Origin: UBA8346 sp050260935
GTDB lineage: Bacteria; Bacillota; UBA4882; UBA8346
Length of the DNA stretch: 31,022 bases
Assembly: GCA_050260935.1 (NCBI GenBank)
Contig: JBLNCU010000186.1
Coordinates: 1-31,022, forward strand
Reading direction: 5' to 3'
The notes beneath the pieces are model-generated. The model saw nothing but the letters and a program-made list of their open reading frames with translations, searched no databases and had not been told where the DNA came from. This document shows, one piece after another, positions 23,040-30,791 of this stretch. Both the position numbers and the translations under genes were made by a program. How positions within the stretch are numbered: the first letter of the stretch is position 1; each line of letters begins with the position of its first letter.

Positions 23040-24179
23040 ATGAAGATAACCCGTGTTGAAGCAATACCAATCCGGCAAGCCGGAACTATTCTTCAAATTA
23101 ACGATAGCGCCCAGGATGGGATTATCATCAAAGTCTATACCGACGAAGGAATAATCGGTTACGGCGAAGTTGATTCTTCCCCTTTGGTGATTAAAGCTAT
23201 TATTGACGCTCCGGTTTCCCATAACCTTTGCCAAGGCTTGGGACAGGCGATCATCGGAATGGACCCCTTTGAGGTAGAAAGAATATGGGAGAAAATGTAC
23301 TTTGTCAGCACCTTCTACGGTCGCAGAGGCGCTACCGTCCAAGCAATGAGTGGAATCGATATCGCCATCTGGGATATTTTAGGGAAGGCGCTTAACAAAC
23401 CCATTTATAAACTGCTGGGAGGCGAATTCCGGCCAAAAGTGCGGGCTTACGCTAGTGTTTTAATGCCTTACACTCCACAGGAATGTTACGACCTGACCCA
23501 GGAAATGGTCGGCCAGAAATTTACCGCCATTAAATTAGGTTGGGGTGGATTCGGAAAGAGCCTCCAGGATGACGTGGCCCTAATAAAAGCGGCCCGGGAC
23601 GCCGCCGGTCCCAATGTCGACCTCATGTTCGACATCGGTTTTGTTCCGTCACCGGACTACCCCATTGATGCTGTTAACCGGATTTTGCTTGCCAAGGAAA
23701 TCGAAGAATTTAAGCCCTATTGGATTGAAGAACCCCTCTATCCGGATGATTTGGAAGGGTACCGGAAACTAGCTGAAGCCACTGACACCCGGATTGCCTG
23801 CGGCGAAAACGAGAGCACCCGCTATGGCTTTAAGGAGTTAATCGAGGTTGCCAAGGTAGACATTCTCCAGCCCGATGTCACCCGCTGCGGGGGATTATCC
23901 GAAGCGAAGAGAATCGCCGGCTTAGCCCAGGCCCATCATCTTACCGTTGTCCCCCATTGCTGGAGCAGTGGTATTGTAGAGGCGGCTTCCATGCATCTGA
24001 TTGCTTCAATCCCCAACGGCTGTCTCCTGGAATATTGCAAGGCCGAAACCCCGATCCGCCAGGAAATCTCCGAGGAAATTCAAGTAAAAGACGGTTATGC
24101 CGAAGTTCCCCAAAAGCCGGGTTTGGGTATTGAAATCAATGAAGACGCCATCCAGAAATATGCCGCCAACTATAGATAG
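23040..24179 (+). CDS. Enolase-superfamily enzyme, mandelate racemase-like subgroup
   Basis: A metal-dependent enzyme abstracting a proton next to a carboxylate; probably a dehydratase, racemase or cycloisomerase of a small acid. The 379 residues show the N-terminal cap (TDEGIIGYGEV) and the barrel set: Lys165, Mg ligands Asp198 (LMFDIG), Glu230 or Glu231 (WIEEPL) and Glu256 (GENES), Asp279 (QPD) and His306 (PHCW). The usual KxK motif reads KLG, so the second catalytic Lys is missing. Chemistry would then rest on the His306-Asp279 pair. GGAGG precedes the ATG. The gene is 106 bases after the ATPase, so it probably processes the imported compound. The substrate is not deducible here. Confidence 0.88.
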   Translation: MKITRVEAIPIRQAGTILQINDSAQDGIIIKVYTDEGIIGYGEVDSSPLVIKAIIDAPVSHNLCQGLGQAIIGMDPFEVERIWEKMYFVSTFYGRRGATVQAMSGIDIAIWDILGKALNKPIYKLLGGEFRPKVRAYASVLMPYTPQECYDLTQEMVGQKFTAIKLGWGGFGKSLQDDVALIKAARDAAGPNVDLMFDIGFVPSPDYPIDAVNRILLAKEIEEFKPYWIEEPLYPDDLEGYRKLAEATDTRIACGENESTRYGFKELIEVAKVDILQPDVTRCGGLSEAKRIAGLAQAHHLTVVPHCWSSGIVEAASMHLIASIPNGCLLEYCKAETPIRQEISEEIQVKDGYAEVPQKPGLGIEINEDAIQKYAANYR

Positions 24180-24215
24180 AAATTTGAACCGGTATAGAGA
24201 ATATATCAACCTTTC

Positions 24216-24232
24216 GGGGCCCTTCAGGCCCC
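24216..24232 (+). terminator. Hairpin after the enolase-superfamily gene
   Basis: GGGGCC (24216-24221) and GGCCCC (24227-24232) with loop CTTCA, followed by a weak TTACATCTT. It lies in the 138-base gap between two convergent genes and may serve both strands. Confidence 0.5.
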
Positions 24233-24317
24233 TTACATCTTATAGCCGGACGGCTTTAGCCTCCAATTGGCTTCATCACCGCCGGTAACTGGTTTATCAA
24301 CAGTTATGAGAGGCAAT

Positions 24318-26237
24318 TTAACCGTTTAGCCTGCCCTCTTCAGATACGGTATTGGGGCTCCAATCCACCGGCAGAATCACTTCCACCCGGGTGCCGATCC
24401 CTTCTTTACTGGAAAAATGCAGACCGTAATCCTCGCCGCAATATAGTTTAATCCGGGAATTAATATTTTGGATGCTGTACCCCTTGCCGAAAGTCTCCGG
24501 ATCAAGCTTCGCCTCCTCCAGGGAGTCCTCTAATTCAGCAAGCTTGGCTGGGTTCATTCCCACTCCATTGTCCACCACCATCAACTTGATGAAATTATCC
24601 TCCCGGCTCCCGGAGATGTACACTCGTCCCGGACCGTCTTTTTTCGGCTTTATCCCGTGATAAATCGCATTTTCAACCAGCGGCTGCAGGGTGATCTTGA
24701 CAATCCGCTCTTCCTTAATCTCATCATCAACATCGATAATATAATCCAACCGGTCCTGGTACCTTACCTGCTGAATCTGCAAATAGCTCTCCAAATGTTC
24801 CAACTCCTCGCGGATGGTAACAATATCACGTCCGCCGCTTAAACCCAAACGGAAAAAGTTGGCTAAGGACTCAACCAGCTTTACGGCGACTTCCCGCCGG
24901 CCCTTCTCAATCATCCAGGAGATGGACTCCAGTGTATTGTATAGAAAATGCGGATTTATCTGGGCATGCAGGGCCTTTAAAGCGACCTTTCTTTGAAACA
25001 GCTGTTCTTTGTAGATCTCCTCCAGTAAAAGGTTGATCCGGTCGATCATCCTGTTTAATTGGAGCGAAAGGTTTTGAATCTCCAAACTGCCGGTTTCCTG
25101 GGTACGGATAGATAAGTCCCCGGCTTCAACCTTCTGTAAAAAGGCATAGATATTCTCGAGCGGGCGGGTAAGGCTGTTGGCTACCATTATAGTGGCAATA
25201 ATCAACAAGGCGGTAATTAAAAAACCATCGATAACGATACGATCCCGGATTAGCTGCGCTTTGGTCTGAAATTCCCGGCTGCTGATGACGCCAACCAATT
25301 TCCAGCCGTTGACACCGAGCTCCTCATAATGAAGAAAGCATTTCTTTCCTTGAAACTTGCCTTGCAGACTGCCGTCCCCGGCTTTTTTCAATACTGCGGC
25401 CGAATTGCCGTCAAAAGGGATCGGTTTTAAAATGAAGTCCTTATCCCCTCCGGCCAAGACCCGCAAATCCCGGTCCACAATATAAACCCGGCCGGTATCG
25501 CCCAGTTGGACGTCGCTCAATAAATCCGAAAGGCCGGTAAGGTTGATACTAACGGTCAAATAGCCGATTTTAGTTTTAAATTGCTCGTCGGTAACGGTTT
25601 TCAAGATGGCAAACTGGTTCAATTCGCTCCGGCGCGCAATCTCATCCGAGTTTAACATTAACCAGGCGCCGGTGGGGTTTTTAAAAACGCCCGTCAATAC
25701 CGGCTGCCCTTCCGCTTGGTCGGCTTTGGCCAGTAAATCAGGGGTCAGGTAGTTCTCAATCCCGTAAACCGAAAAATGAACCCGTCTAGTGATAATAACC
25801 CGTTTATCGCTATAAAAAATCAATTCATCGATCAGGTTTTTAATAAAACGGGAGTTATTCCCGGTCGAATAATTATTTAAGTTGATACAGTCGGAAAAAA
25901 ACTGCGCCAGTTCGCGATTGGAGATCTCTTTCTCCGGTTTGTTGAGGCTTTGAACCCGTCCGTCGGAGGAGATGAATTTAAGAGTGTTTTCAATGTTATT
26001 TAACTTGGAGACCAGATCATTTTTGACGTTTTTAAAAATGACGGCGGTGCTCTTCACGAAATTATCTTGGAGAACGCCTATGGCCTGGATGTAGGAGATA
26101 ATTGAGGAAATGGCTATAGCGGAAATTACCGTAAAGGCAAAAAAATAAACTAAAATAACCCTGAAACTAAATTTATTCAGGACATTGCCAAAAGGTAATT
26201 TAACCGGCGGAAGCTTGGTCTTTATTAATCTATACAT
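24318..26237 (-). CDS. Sensor histidine kinase, YesM/LytS-like (His_kinase family)
   Basis: A membrane sensor kinase of 639 residues. Helix 1 is about 26-48, followed by a large external sensory domain (about 50-330, Cache-like), helix 2 about 336-354 and a HAMP region (LTRPLENIYAFLQKVEAGDL). The catalytic part has phosphoacceptor His430 in LHAQINPHFLYNTLESISWM, N-box LVENAIYHGIKPKKDG, and glycine boxes VVDNGVGM and GKGYSIQNINSRI. No clear Shine-Dalgarno sequence precedes the start; the gene is 34 bases after a sugar-binding-protein gene and may be translationally coupled. Its natural partner is the YesN-type regulator at 17335-18960, as no other response regulator is present. Confidence 0.92.
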   Translation of the reverse strand: MYRLIKTKLPPVKLPFGNVLNKFSFRVILVYFFAFTVISAIAISSIISYIQAIGVLQDNFVKSTAVIFKNVKNDLVSKLNNIENTLKFISSDGRVQSLNKPEKEISNRELAQFFSDCINLNNYSTGNNSRFIKNLIDELIFYSDKRVIITRRVHFSVYGIENYLTPDLLAKADQAEGQPVLTGVFKNPTGAWLMLNSDEIARRSELNQFAILKTVTDEQFKTKIGYLTVSINLTGLSDLLSDVQLGDTGRVYIVDRDLRVLAGGDKDFILKPIPFDGNSAAVLKKAGDGSLQGKFQGKKCFLHYEELGVNGWKLVGVISSREFQTKAQLIRDRIVIDGFLITALLIIATIMVANSLTRPLENIYAFLQKVEAGDLSIRTQETGSLEIQNLSLQLNRMIDRINLLLEEIYKEQLFQRKVALKALHAQINPHFLYNTLESISWMIEKGRREVAVKLVESLANFFRLGLSGGRDIVTIREELEHLESYLQIQQVRYQDRLDYIIDVDDEIKEERIVKITLQPLVENAIYHGIKPKKDGPGRVYISGSREDNFIKLMVVDNGVGMNPAKLAELEDSLEEAKLDPETFGKGYSIQNINSRIKLYCGEDYGLHFSSKEGIGTRVEVILPVDWSPNTVSEEGRLNG

Positions 26238-26271
26238 CTTTTCGCCCGTGTTCTTTGGCGGTTGATGGCGG

Positions 26272-27504
26272 TTACTGGGCTAAAATCTTTCTCATATCGG
26301 CTTCAATATTGCTGATAGCGGTTTTGGCATCAACCCTGCCGGTAATGGCTTTGTAAAAATTGATCTGCATCGACTCGGAGATGGCCGGATAAAAAGGCGA
26401 CACCGGCCGCGGTTTCGAACGGGAATAGGCCGTCAAAAACCCGGAATAATAAGGATTTTTCTCCAACACTTTCGGTTCCTTGTAAACAGCGGTTCTGGTA
26501 GGAAGCCTACCCCCAATGATGGAATTGGTTTTTTGCCCCTCCACGCTGGTCATAAACTCAATAAATTTCCAGGCGGCTTGCTTGTTTTTGGAAAAACGGT
26601 TAATCATCAAATTCCAGCCGCCCAGAGTTCCTCCGCCGGTAGTACCTTTAGGACCTACCGGTAACGGGGCCACCGCAATTTTTCCTTTAACCGGCGAGCC
26701 TTCTTGATTCAACAGATTCCAATCATACGGCCAATTGCGCAAAAAAAGAATATGCCCGTCCTGAAAAGCCAGCCGGGAATCTTCCTCTTGAAAATAGATC
26801 ACTTCTTGGGGGCAGATTTTCATTAAATCAATCAAAATTTGCAGCCCTTCTATCGCCTGCGGGCTGTTAATTACGACCTTATTCCCGTCGAGAACGTCGC
26901 CGCCGTTATTAAAGATAAATTCCAGGGTGTTACAGACCAACCCTTCATACTGGTTCCCTTGAAAAACATAACCATACTTGACCTTCCCGTTTTTAATCTT
27001 CTCCTTGGCCAAGGAGATTAATTCCGCCCAGGTCCGCGGGGGCTTACTGACGATGTCTTTACGGTAAAAAAGGATTCCGAAATCGGTATACCAGGGAACA
27101 GCCCAGATTTTACCTTGGTAAGTGCAACCCTTGATCGCCCCGGGTAAAAATTCAGCCCGCTCCTCTTTTTTAAAAAAGGGATCTAAGGGTTCGAGCCAGC
27201 CGCTGGAAGCAAATTCGGGGGTCCAGATGATATCCCCGGAGAAAACATCGAAACTGTCGGATCTGGCCATAAAGGAAGTTAAGTAAAAATTATGGCAGTC
27301 ATCGGAGGAGGTTGATAATAATTTATGTTTAACCACGATATTGAATTGCTTGGCGTTAAATTCGTTCACCAATAAGCGAATGGCCCCCAGAGCGTCCTCG
27401 GAAGGAGTGGTTAGGACTATTACAACTTTGGGGGTATTCAATGCGGAGGCCACCATTGGAAAGGTCAGCAGCCAGATTAGCAAAAAATACCGCCAAGTCT
27501 TCAT
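26272..27504 (-). CDS. Orphan sugar solute-binding protein next to the sensor kinase
   Basis: A family-1 extracytoplasmic binding protein of 410 residues. The signal peptide is about 1-22 (FLLIWLLTFPMVASA), without a lipobox. Typical segments are DALGAIRLLVNEFNAKQFNI, TYQGKIWAVPWYTDFGILFY, PPRTWAELISLAKEKI, LGGWNLMINRFSKNKQAAWK and IGGRLPTRTAVYK. AGGAGGG precedes the ATG. No permease genes follow; the next gene in the same direction is the sensor kinase. It may therefore present sugar to the kinase's external domain rather than, or as well as, to a transporter. Confidence 0.9.
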   Translation of the reverse strand: MKTWRYFLLIWLLTFPMVASALNTPKVVIVLTTPSEDALGAIRLLVNEFNAKQFNIVVKHKLLSTSSDDCHNFYLTSFMARSDSFDVFSGDIIWTPEFASSGWLEPLDPFFKKEERAEFLPGAIKGCTYQGKIWAVPWYTDFGILFYRKDIVSKPPRTWAELISLAKEKIKNGKVKYGYVFQGNQYEGLVCNTLEFIFNNGGDVLDGNKVVINSPQAIEGLQILIDLMKICPQEVIYFQEEDSRLAFQDGHILFLRNWPYDWNLLNQEGSPVKGKIAVAPLPVGPKGTTGGGTLGGWNLMINRFSKNKQAAWKFIEFMTSVEGQKTNSIIGGRLPTRTAVYKEPKVLEKNPYYSGFLTAYSRSKPRPVSPFYPAISESMQINFYKAITGRVDAKTAISNIEADMRKILAQ

Positions 27505-27663
27505 GAGAACCCTCCTAGTCTCTAAAAAGAATCGCAGCGATTTAAGGCCCTGGAGCTAAAAATACCTATCTAAATAATATTTGCCAAAAGTTTAATTTAT
27601 CCTTTTTTATCTAGACAGGCCTCTCCGGGATGAGCTTAATTTGCCCCAGGCGGTATAAAGCAA

Positions 27664-28323
27664 TTATAAACTCTTACAGTTGGCTATTACATCAGCAGCC
27701 GAAAGTACGGAAAGATTGGCAGCCCTTAAAGAGGCCCGTTGGCTTCCAGCCGCCGAACCTACGCCCAATACATGCATCCCTCCGGCCAAGGCCGCTTCTA
27801 CTCCCGCTTCGGCATCCTCAATTACCAGGCAATTTTCGGGGTGTATCCCCAGCCGGCTGGCGGCCACTAAAAAGACTTCCGGATCGGGTTTACTTTTGGT
27901 GATATCATTGCCGTCGGCGGTGGCGTCAAAGTATTTACCCAAACCGATCCGCTCCAGGATTAAAGGGGAGTTCTTGCTGGAAGAGCCAACGGCGATCTTG
28001 ATCCCTTCTTTTTTTAATCCCTCTAAAAATACCATTACCCCCGGAAGAATATCATCCGGTGTTAAAGAGCCTATCGATTCCTGATAATAGCTGTTTTTTC
28101 TGATAGCAAGCTGAGTTTTCTCTTCGGGGGTGTAACTTTTGGCTGATCTCTCCAGAACAATCGCCAGACTCTCCATCCGGCTGACCCCGCGCAGCCTTTC
28201 ATTAATACTACGGTCGAAATAAATCCCTTCCTCATCGGCCAAACGCTTCCAGGCCAAAAAATGATGTTCATCGGTGGAAACGATAACCCCGTCAAGGTCA
28301 AAAATAACTGCTTTTAAGTCCAT
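27664..28323 (-). CDS. pgmB: Beta-phosphoglucomutase (HAD family)
   Basis: It converts beta-glucose 1-phosphate to glucose 6-phosphate, the step after GH65 phosphorolysis. About 219 residues, as in characterised enzymes. The nucleophile motif is FDLDGVIVSTDEHHFLAW (Asp8, Asp10), the cap has RLRGVSRMESLAIVL, motif II is VGSSSKNSP, motif III is KSKPDPEVFL and motif IV is IEDAEAGVEAA. The RGVSRxxSL cap segment separates it from general phosphatases of the family. The start at 28323 follows AAGGAAGG; the frame is open to 28365, but that would run into the operator at 28362-28375. Its LacI operator matches those at the transporter genes 18 kb away. Confidence 0.93.
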   Translation of the reverse strand: MDLKAVIFDLDGVIVSTDEHHFLAWKRLADEEGIYFDRSINERLRGVSRMESLAIVLERSAKSYTPEEKTQLAIRKNSYYQESIGSLTPDDILPGVMVFLEGLKKEGIKIAVGSSSKNSPLILERIGLGKYFDATADGNDITKSKPDPEVFLVAASRLGIHPENCLVIEDAEAGVEAALAGGMHVLGVGSAAGSQRASLRAANLSVLSAADVIANCKSL

Positions 28324-28361
28324 CCGGTAATTCCTTCCTTTTAATAGTCTCCCGTTAAATC

Positions 28362-28375
28362 CCAAAACGTTTTGG
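28362..28375. promoter_or_regulatory. LacI-family operator before pgmB
   Basis: A third exact CCAAAACGTTTTGG, here extended to the perfect 16-bp CCCAAAACGTTTTGGG (28361-28376), 39 bases before the pgmB ATG. A possible -10 box TATATT lies about nine bases upstream on the minus strand. Confidence 0.85.
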
Positions 28376-28463
28376 GAAAACGTTAATATATTCTGACTCT
28401 AAAAAAAAAATCCTCCTTTTCCCTCCCAAATTCCGGTTAATTATTTAAGTTGAGTATTTTCGC

Positions 28464-28487
28464 ATAAAAAAAACTCCGGTCGGAGCA
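28464..28487 (-). terminator. Intrinsic terminator of the sigG-spoIIR unit
   Basis: Minus strand: GCTCC, loop, GGAG, then eight T (TTTTTTTT). The stem is CTCCG/CGGAG with a very tight loop, or CTCC/GGAG with a four-base loop. It lies about 70 bases after the spoIIR stop codon. Confidence 0.75.
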
Positions 28488-28554
28488 TTTTAAAATCCAC
28501 CCTATTAAATTCTAGCGGCAAAACTTCTTTTTAAAGGGTTTTTGATGTTTAAAT

Positions 28555-29196
28555 TTAAATCAACCCGAAAAATCTGCCCCAGCCCTTCCAAAACTCGTCC
28601 ATGGTGAGGCCTTTCTCTTTGACCAGTTTTTCCAAAGCCGCCAAATGATACTCGATCTTGGGATGTTGGTCTCCCTTAATCCCTTTAAAGCTTGGGGCCT
28701 CCTTGTCCAACAAACAAAGAGGCGGGTACAAAACGCACCACCAATTCCGGCCTTCTCCCTTTCCTAAAACCACCCTTAGTCCTTGATATTCGCCGGCCGG
28801 CAGCACGCCAAACGGGTAGACCCGTTCAGGGAAGTTAAACCGGCCCATCAAAATTCTTACCGGCATAGCTTGGCTGTTTTGTTTGAGAACGGCCCGGGCG
28901 GCTTTGGCTAGCAACGGTATGTTTTGACTGATTATGGCCGCGGCTTGAGCCGGATCTTCCACTTTCAGCAATAAAGACTCGCTGCATTGAAGGATCTTGT
29001 CCCGAACCAATAATTTTACGGTTTGATCCGCCGGGGAATCGCTATTGGCGATGATATGCAACCGGATTAAATTGGAGCGATTATAGCTCTCCAATAATGG
29101 CGTCTCCATCCCGGCGAGCCCCGTCCCCAAACTCCCCACCAGAATAAAAAGTCCAATAATCAACCCGGAGGTTAATAAGCGGTATCTAAACGACAT
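28555..29196 (-). CDS. spoIIR: Stage II sporulation protein R
   Basis: A signalling protein made in the forespore and exported to the intermembrane space, where it triggers SpoIIGA to cleave pro-sigma-E in the mother cell. The 213 residues start with a membrane/signal segment (LLTSGLIIGLFILVGSLG). The conserved core follows: IRLHIIANSDSPADQTVKLL, VRDKIL, the segment around FGVLPAGEYQGLRVVLGKGE, and NWWCVLYPPLCLLD. GGGGTGAAG lies close to the ATG. It follows sigG by 42 bases on the same strand, so both may share the sigma-F-like promoter at 30074-30102. This pairing differs from Bacillus subtilis, where spoIIR is separate from sigG. Confidence 0.93.
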   Translation of the reverse strand: MSFRYRLLTSGLIIGLFILVGSLGTGLAGMETPLLESYNRSNLIRLHIIANSDSPADQTVKLLVRDKILQCSESLLLKVEDPAQAAAIISQNIPLLAKAARAVLKQNSQAMPVRILMGRFNFPERVYPFGVLPAGEYQGLRVVLGKGEGRNWWCVLYPPLCLLDKEAPSFKGIKGDQHPKIEYHLAALEKLVKEKGLTMDEFWKGWGRFFGLI

Positions 29197-29238
29197 CTAA
29201 ATGTCTTCACCCCATTTTAAAGCTTCGGCTTTCCGTTT

Positions 29239-30027
29239 TTACTCGTTGTTTCCCGCCACATACCGTTTCATATGCTTTAAAGCGTTCTTCTCCAAGCGGG
29301 AGACCTGGGCCTGGGAGATCCCGATCTCTTCGGCCACTTCCATTTGGGTTCTTCCTTCAAAGAAGCGCATCTCCAAAATAAGTTTTTCTCTCTCATTTAG
29401 CTTGCTCATAGCTTCCTTGATCGAAAGGCCCTCCAGCCACTGGCCGTCCAGATGGCGCTCGTCGCTGATCTGGTCCATTACGAAGATCGGGTCGCCGCCG
29501 TCATGGTAAATCGGTTCAAAGAGCGATATCGGCTCCTGAATGGCATCCAGTGCAAAGACCACTTCTTCCCGGGGCACTTTCAATTCTTCGGCAATCTCCG
29601 CCACGGTCGGCTCTTTGGAATTCTTGCTGACCAAAGCATCCCGGACTTGCAGGGCTTTATAGGCTATATCCCGCAAAGATCGGCTGACTCTTAAAGGATT
29701 GTTGTCACGGAGATAGCGACGGATTTCTCCGATGATCATCGGTACGGCGTAGGTTGAAAACTTAACATTCTGTGAGAGATCAAAATTATCAATGGCTTTC
29801 ATCAACCCGATACAACCGACCTGGAACAAGTCGTCCACATATTCGCCCCGGTTGTTAAAACGTTGAATCACACTCAAGACTAACCGTAAATTTCCATTTA
29901 TCAATTCTTCCCGGGCTGAACGATCACCGGATTGCATTCTTTGTAATAGTTCTCTCATTTTACTACTGGACAAAACCGGAAGTTTCGCGGTATTAACCCC
30001 GCAGATTTCCACCTTATTCACCAGCAT
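29239..30027 (-). CDS. sigG: RNA polymerase sigma-G factor (late forespore)
   Basis: It directs late forespore-specific transcription. About 262 residues, nearly the same length and sequence as B. subtilis SigG (260). The N-terminus NKVEICGVNTAKLPVL is the diagnostic SigG peptide. Region 2 has GNLRLVLSVIQRFNNRGEYV, DDLFQVGCIGLMKAIDNFDL and KFSTYAVPMIIGEIRRYLRD. Region 3 includes SLFEPIYHDGGDPIFVMDQI, and region 4 ends with TQMEVAEEIGISQAQVSRLE. The ATG at 30027 has AGGAG 12 bases upstream; a TTG at 30039 touches that site and is unlikely. sigE, which often precedes sigG in Bacillota, is not in the window. Confidence 0.97.
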   Translation of the reverse strand: MLVNKVEICGVNTAKLPVLSSSKMRELLQRMQSGDRSAREELINGNLRLVLSVIQRFNNRGEYVDDLFQVGCIGLMKAIDNFDLSQNVKFSTYAVPMIIGEIRRYLRDNNPLRVSRSLRDIAYKALQVRDALVSKNSKEPTVAEIAEELKVPREEVVFALDAIQEPISLFEPIYHDGGDPIFVMDQISDERHLDGQWLEGLSIKEAMSKLNEREKLILEMRFFEGRTQMEVAEEIGISQAQVSRLEKNALKHMKRYVAGNNE

Positions 30028-30073
30028 TAAGCCAATCAACTCCTAGACCTTTCATTCCGCGCGTCTATGATTG

Positions 30074-30102
30074 ATTATTGCCATGGTGAGCAGGAATTAT
30101 AC
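30074..30102 (-). promoter_or_regulatory. Sigma-F-like promoter of sigG-spoIIR
   Basis: Minus strand: -35 GTATA (30102-30098), 15-base spacer, -10 GGCAATAAT (30082-30074). This fits the known sigma-F pattern (GYRTA, 15 bases, GGNNANAHT). It lies about 45 bases before the sigG ATG. In B. subtilis both sigG and spoIIR are sigma-F targets. Confidence 0.7.
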
Positions 30103-30300
30103 CCGAAAACTCAATTCCCCAGCTAAACCCCTAAATAGTCTCCCGCTTTTTTAAACTATTTTCCGCTAAAAGATTGAAAAAAGACCTTCCTTTCAATAAA
30201 ATCCGGTTCCTGAAAATACGATGGATCACGATGACCTTCTCCTTTCGGCGAATAAGCCCTCATAAGGCTTTTCATCAAGAGGCCTACCATAAAAAAGTAT

Positions 30301-30329
30301 TTGACATCCTGATTGATCCCAATTATAAT
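30301..30329 (+). promoter_or_regulatory. Consensus sigma-A promoter of tRNA-Leu
   Basis: Perfect -35 TTGACA (30301-30306), 17-base spacer, perfect -10 TATAAT (30324-30329). Transcription would start about 12 bases before the tRNA. Confidence 0.9.
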
Positions 30330-30348
30330 ATTTTATAGTCGATTAAAT

Positions 30349-30431
30349 GCCCAGGTGGCGGAACTGGCAGACGCGTACGTTTGAGGGGCGTATGGGCAAC
30401 CGTACCGGTTCAAGTCCGGTCCTGGGCACCA
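30349..30431 (+). tRNA. tRNA-Leu (anticodon GAG)
   Basis: 83 bases including an encoded CCA. Acceptor stem GCCCAGG/CCTGGGC, D-arm with GGCAGACGC, anticodon stem TACGT/GCGTA around loop TTGAGGG (anticodon GAG, reading CUC and CUU), a long variable arm typical of class II tRNAs, and T-arm ACCGG-TTCAAGT-CCGGT. Discriminator A, as required for leucine tRNAs. It forms a monocistronic unit with a consensus promoter and its own terminator. Confidence 0.96.
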
Positions 30432-30461
30432 CTATTTAAAACCAATTCTTAGGTGAAAATA

Positions 30462-30497
30462 AAACACCGTAATAGTTTAGGCTATACGGTGTTTTTT
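30462..30497 (+). terminator. Intrinsic terminator of tRNA-Leu
   Basis: AACACCGTA (30463-30471) pairs with TACGGTGTT (30485-30493), followed by a T-run to 30497. Confidence 0.85.
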
Positions 30498-30525
30498 AAT
30501 GCCGAGATTTTTTAAAAGCCTTTCC

Positions 30526-30768
30526 TTATCCAGATAAGCTGTTCGCTGTCTTGATAATGGATAAATACCGTTCCAACTCTTGTTCCGGATAAGAAGCAAA
30601 CAACTCGGTCATAGCATCCGGACTGCCCGTTTCGTGGTAATCGGTGAAACAGTCGTAATACCGCCGCCGGTTGGTAATCTTGATATCAATGGGCGGATAA
30701 CCCGCCTTCATGAACTCCAGATTCACCGACATGCGGCCAATGCGGCAATTCCCGTCGATAAAAGGCAT
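30526..30768 (-). pseudogene. Fic-domain protein fragment with damaged active site
   Basis: 80 residues matching the C-terminal part of Fic-family AMP-transferases. The Fic motif HPFxDGNGRxxR reads MPFIDGNCRIGR: the catalytic His is replaced by Met and the third Gly by Cys. After it come LEFMKAGYPPIDI and YYDCFTDYHETG, as in full Fic proteins. The N-terminal half is missing: the codons just upstream read stop-Tyr-Pro, followed by IS3-like sequence on the other strand. It is therefore a decayed remnant, probably cut by the neighbouring transposase fragment. Confidence 0.75.
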
Positions 30769-30791
30769 TGGGTATTATTATACAACTTTGA

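Noticed and set aside
30156..30290. 44-codon minus-strand frame upstream of sigG
   Set aside because: Starts with ATG and is followed by the sigma-F-like promoter, but has no ribosome binding site and no recognisable sequence. It may be chance; conservation in relatives would be needed.
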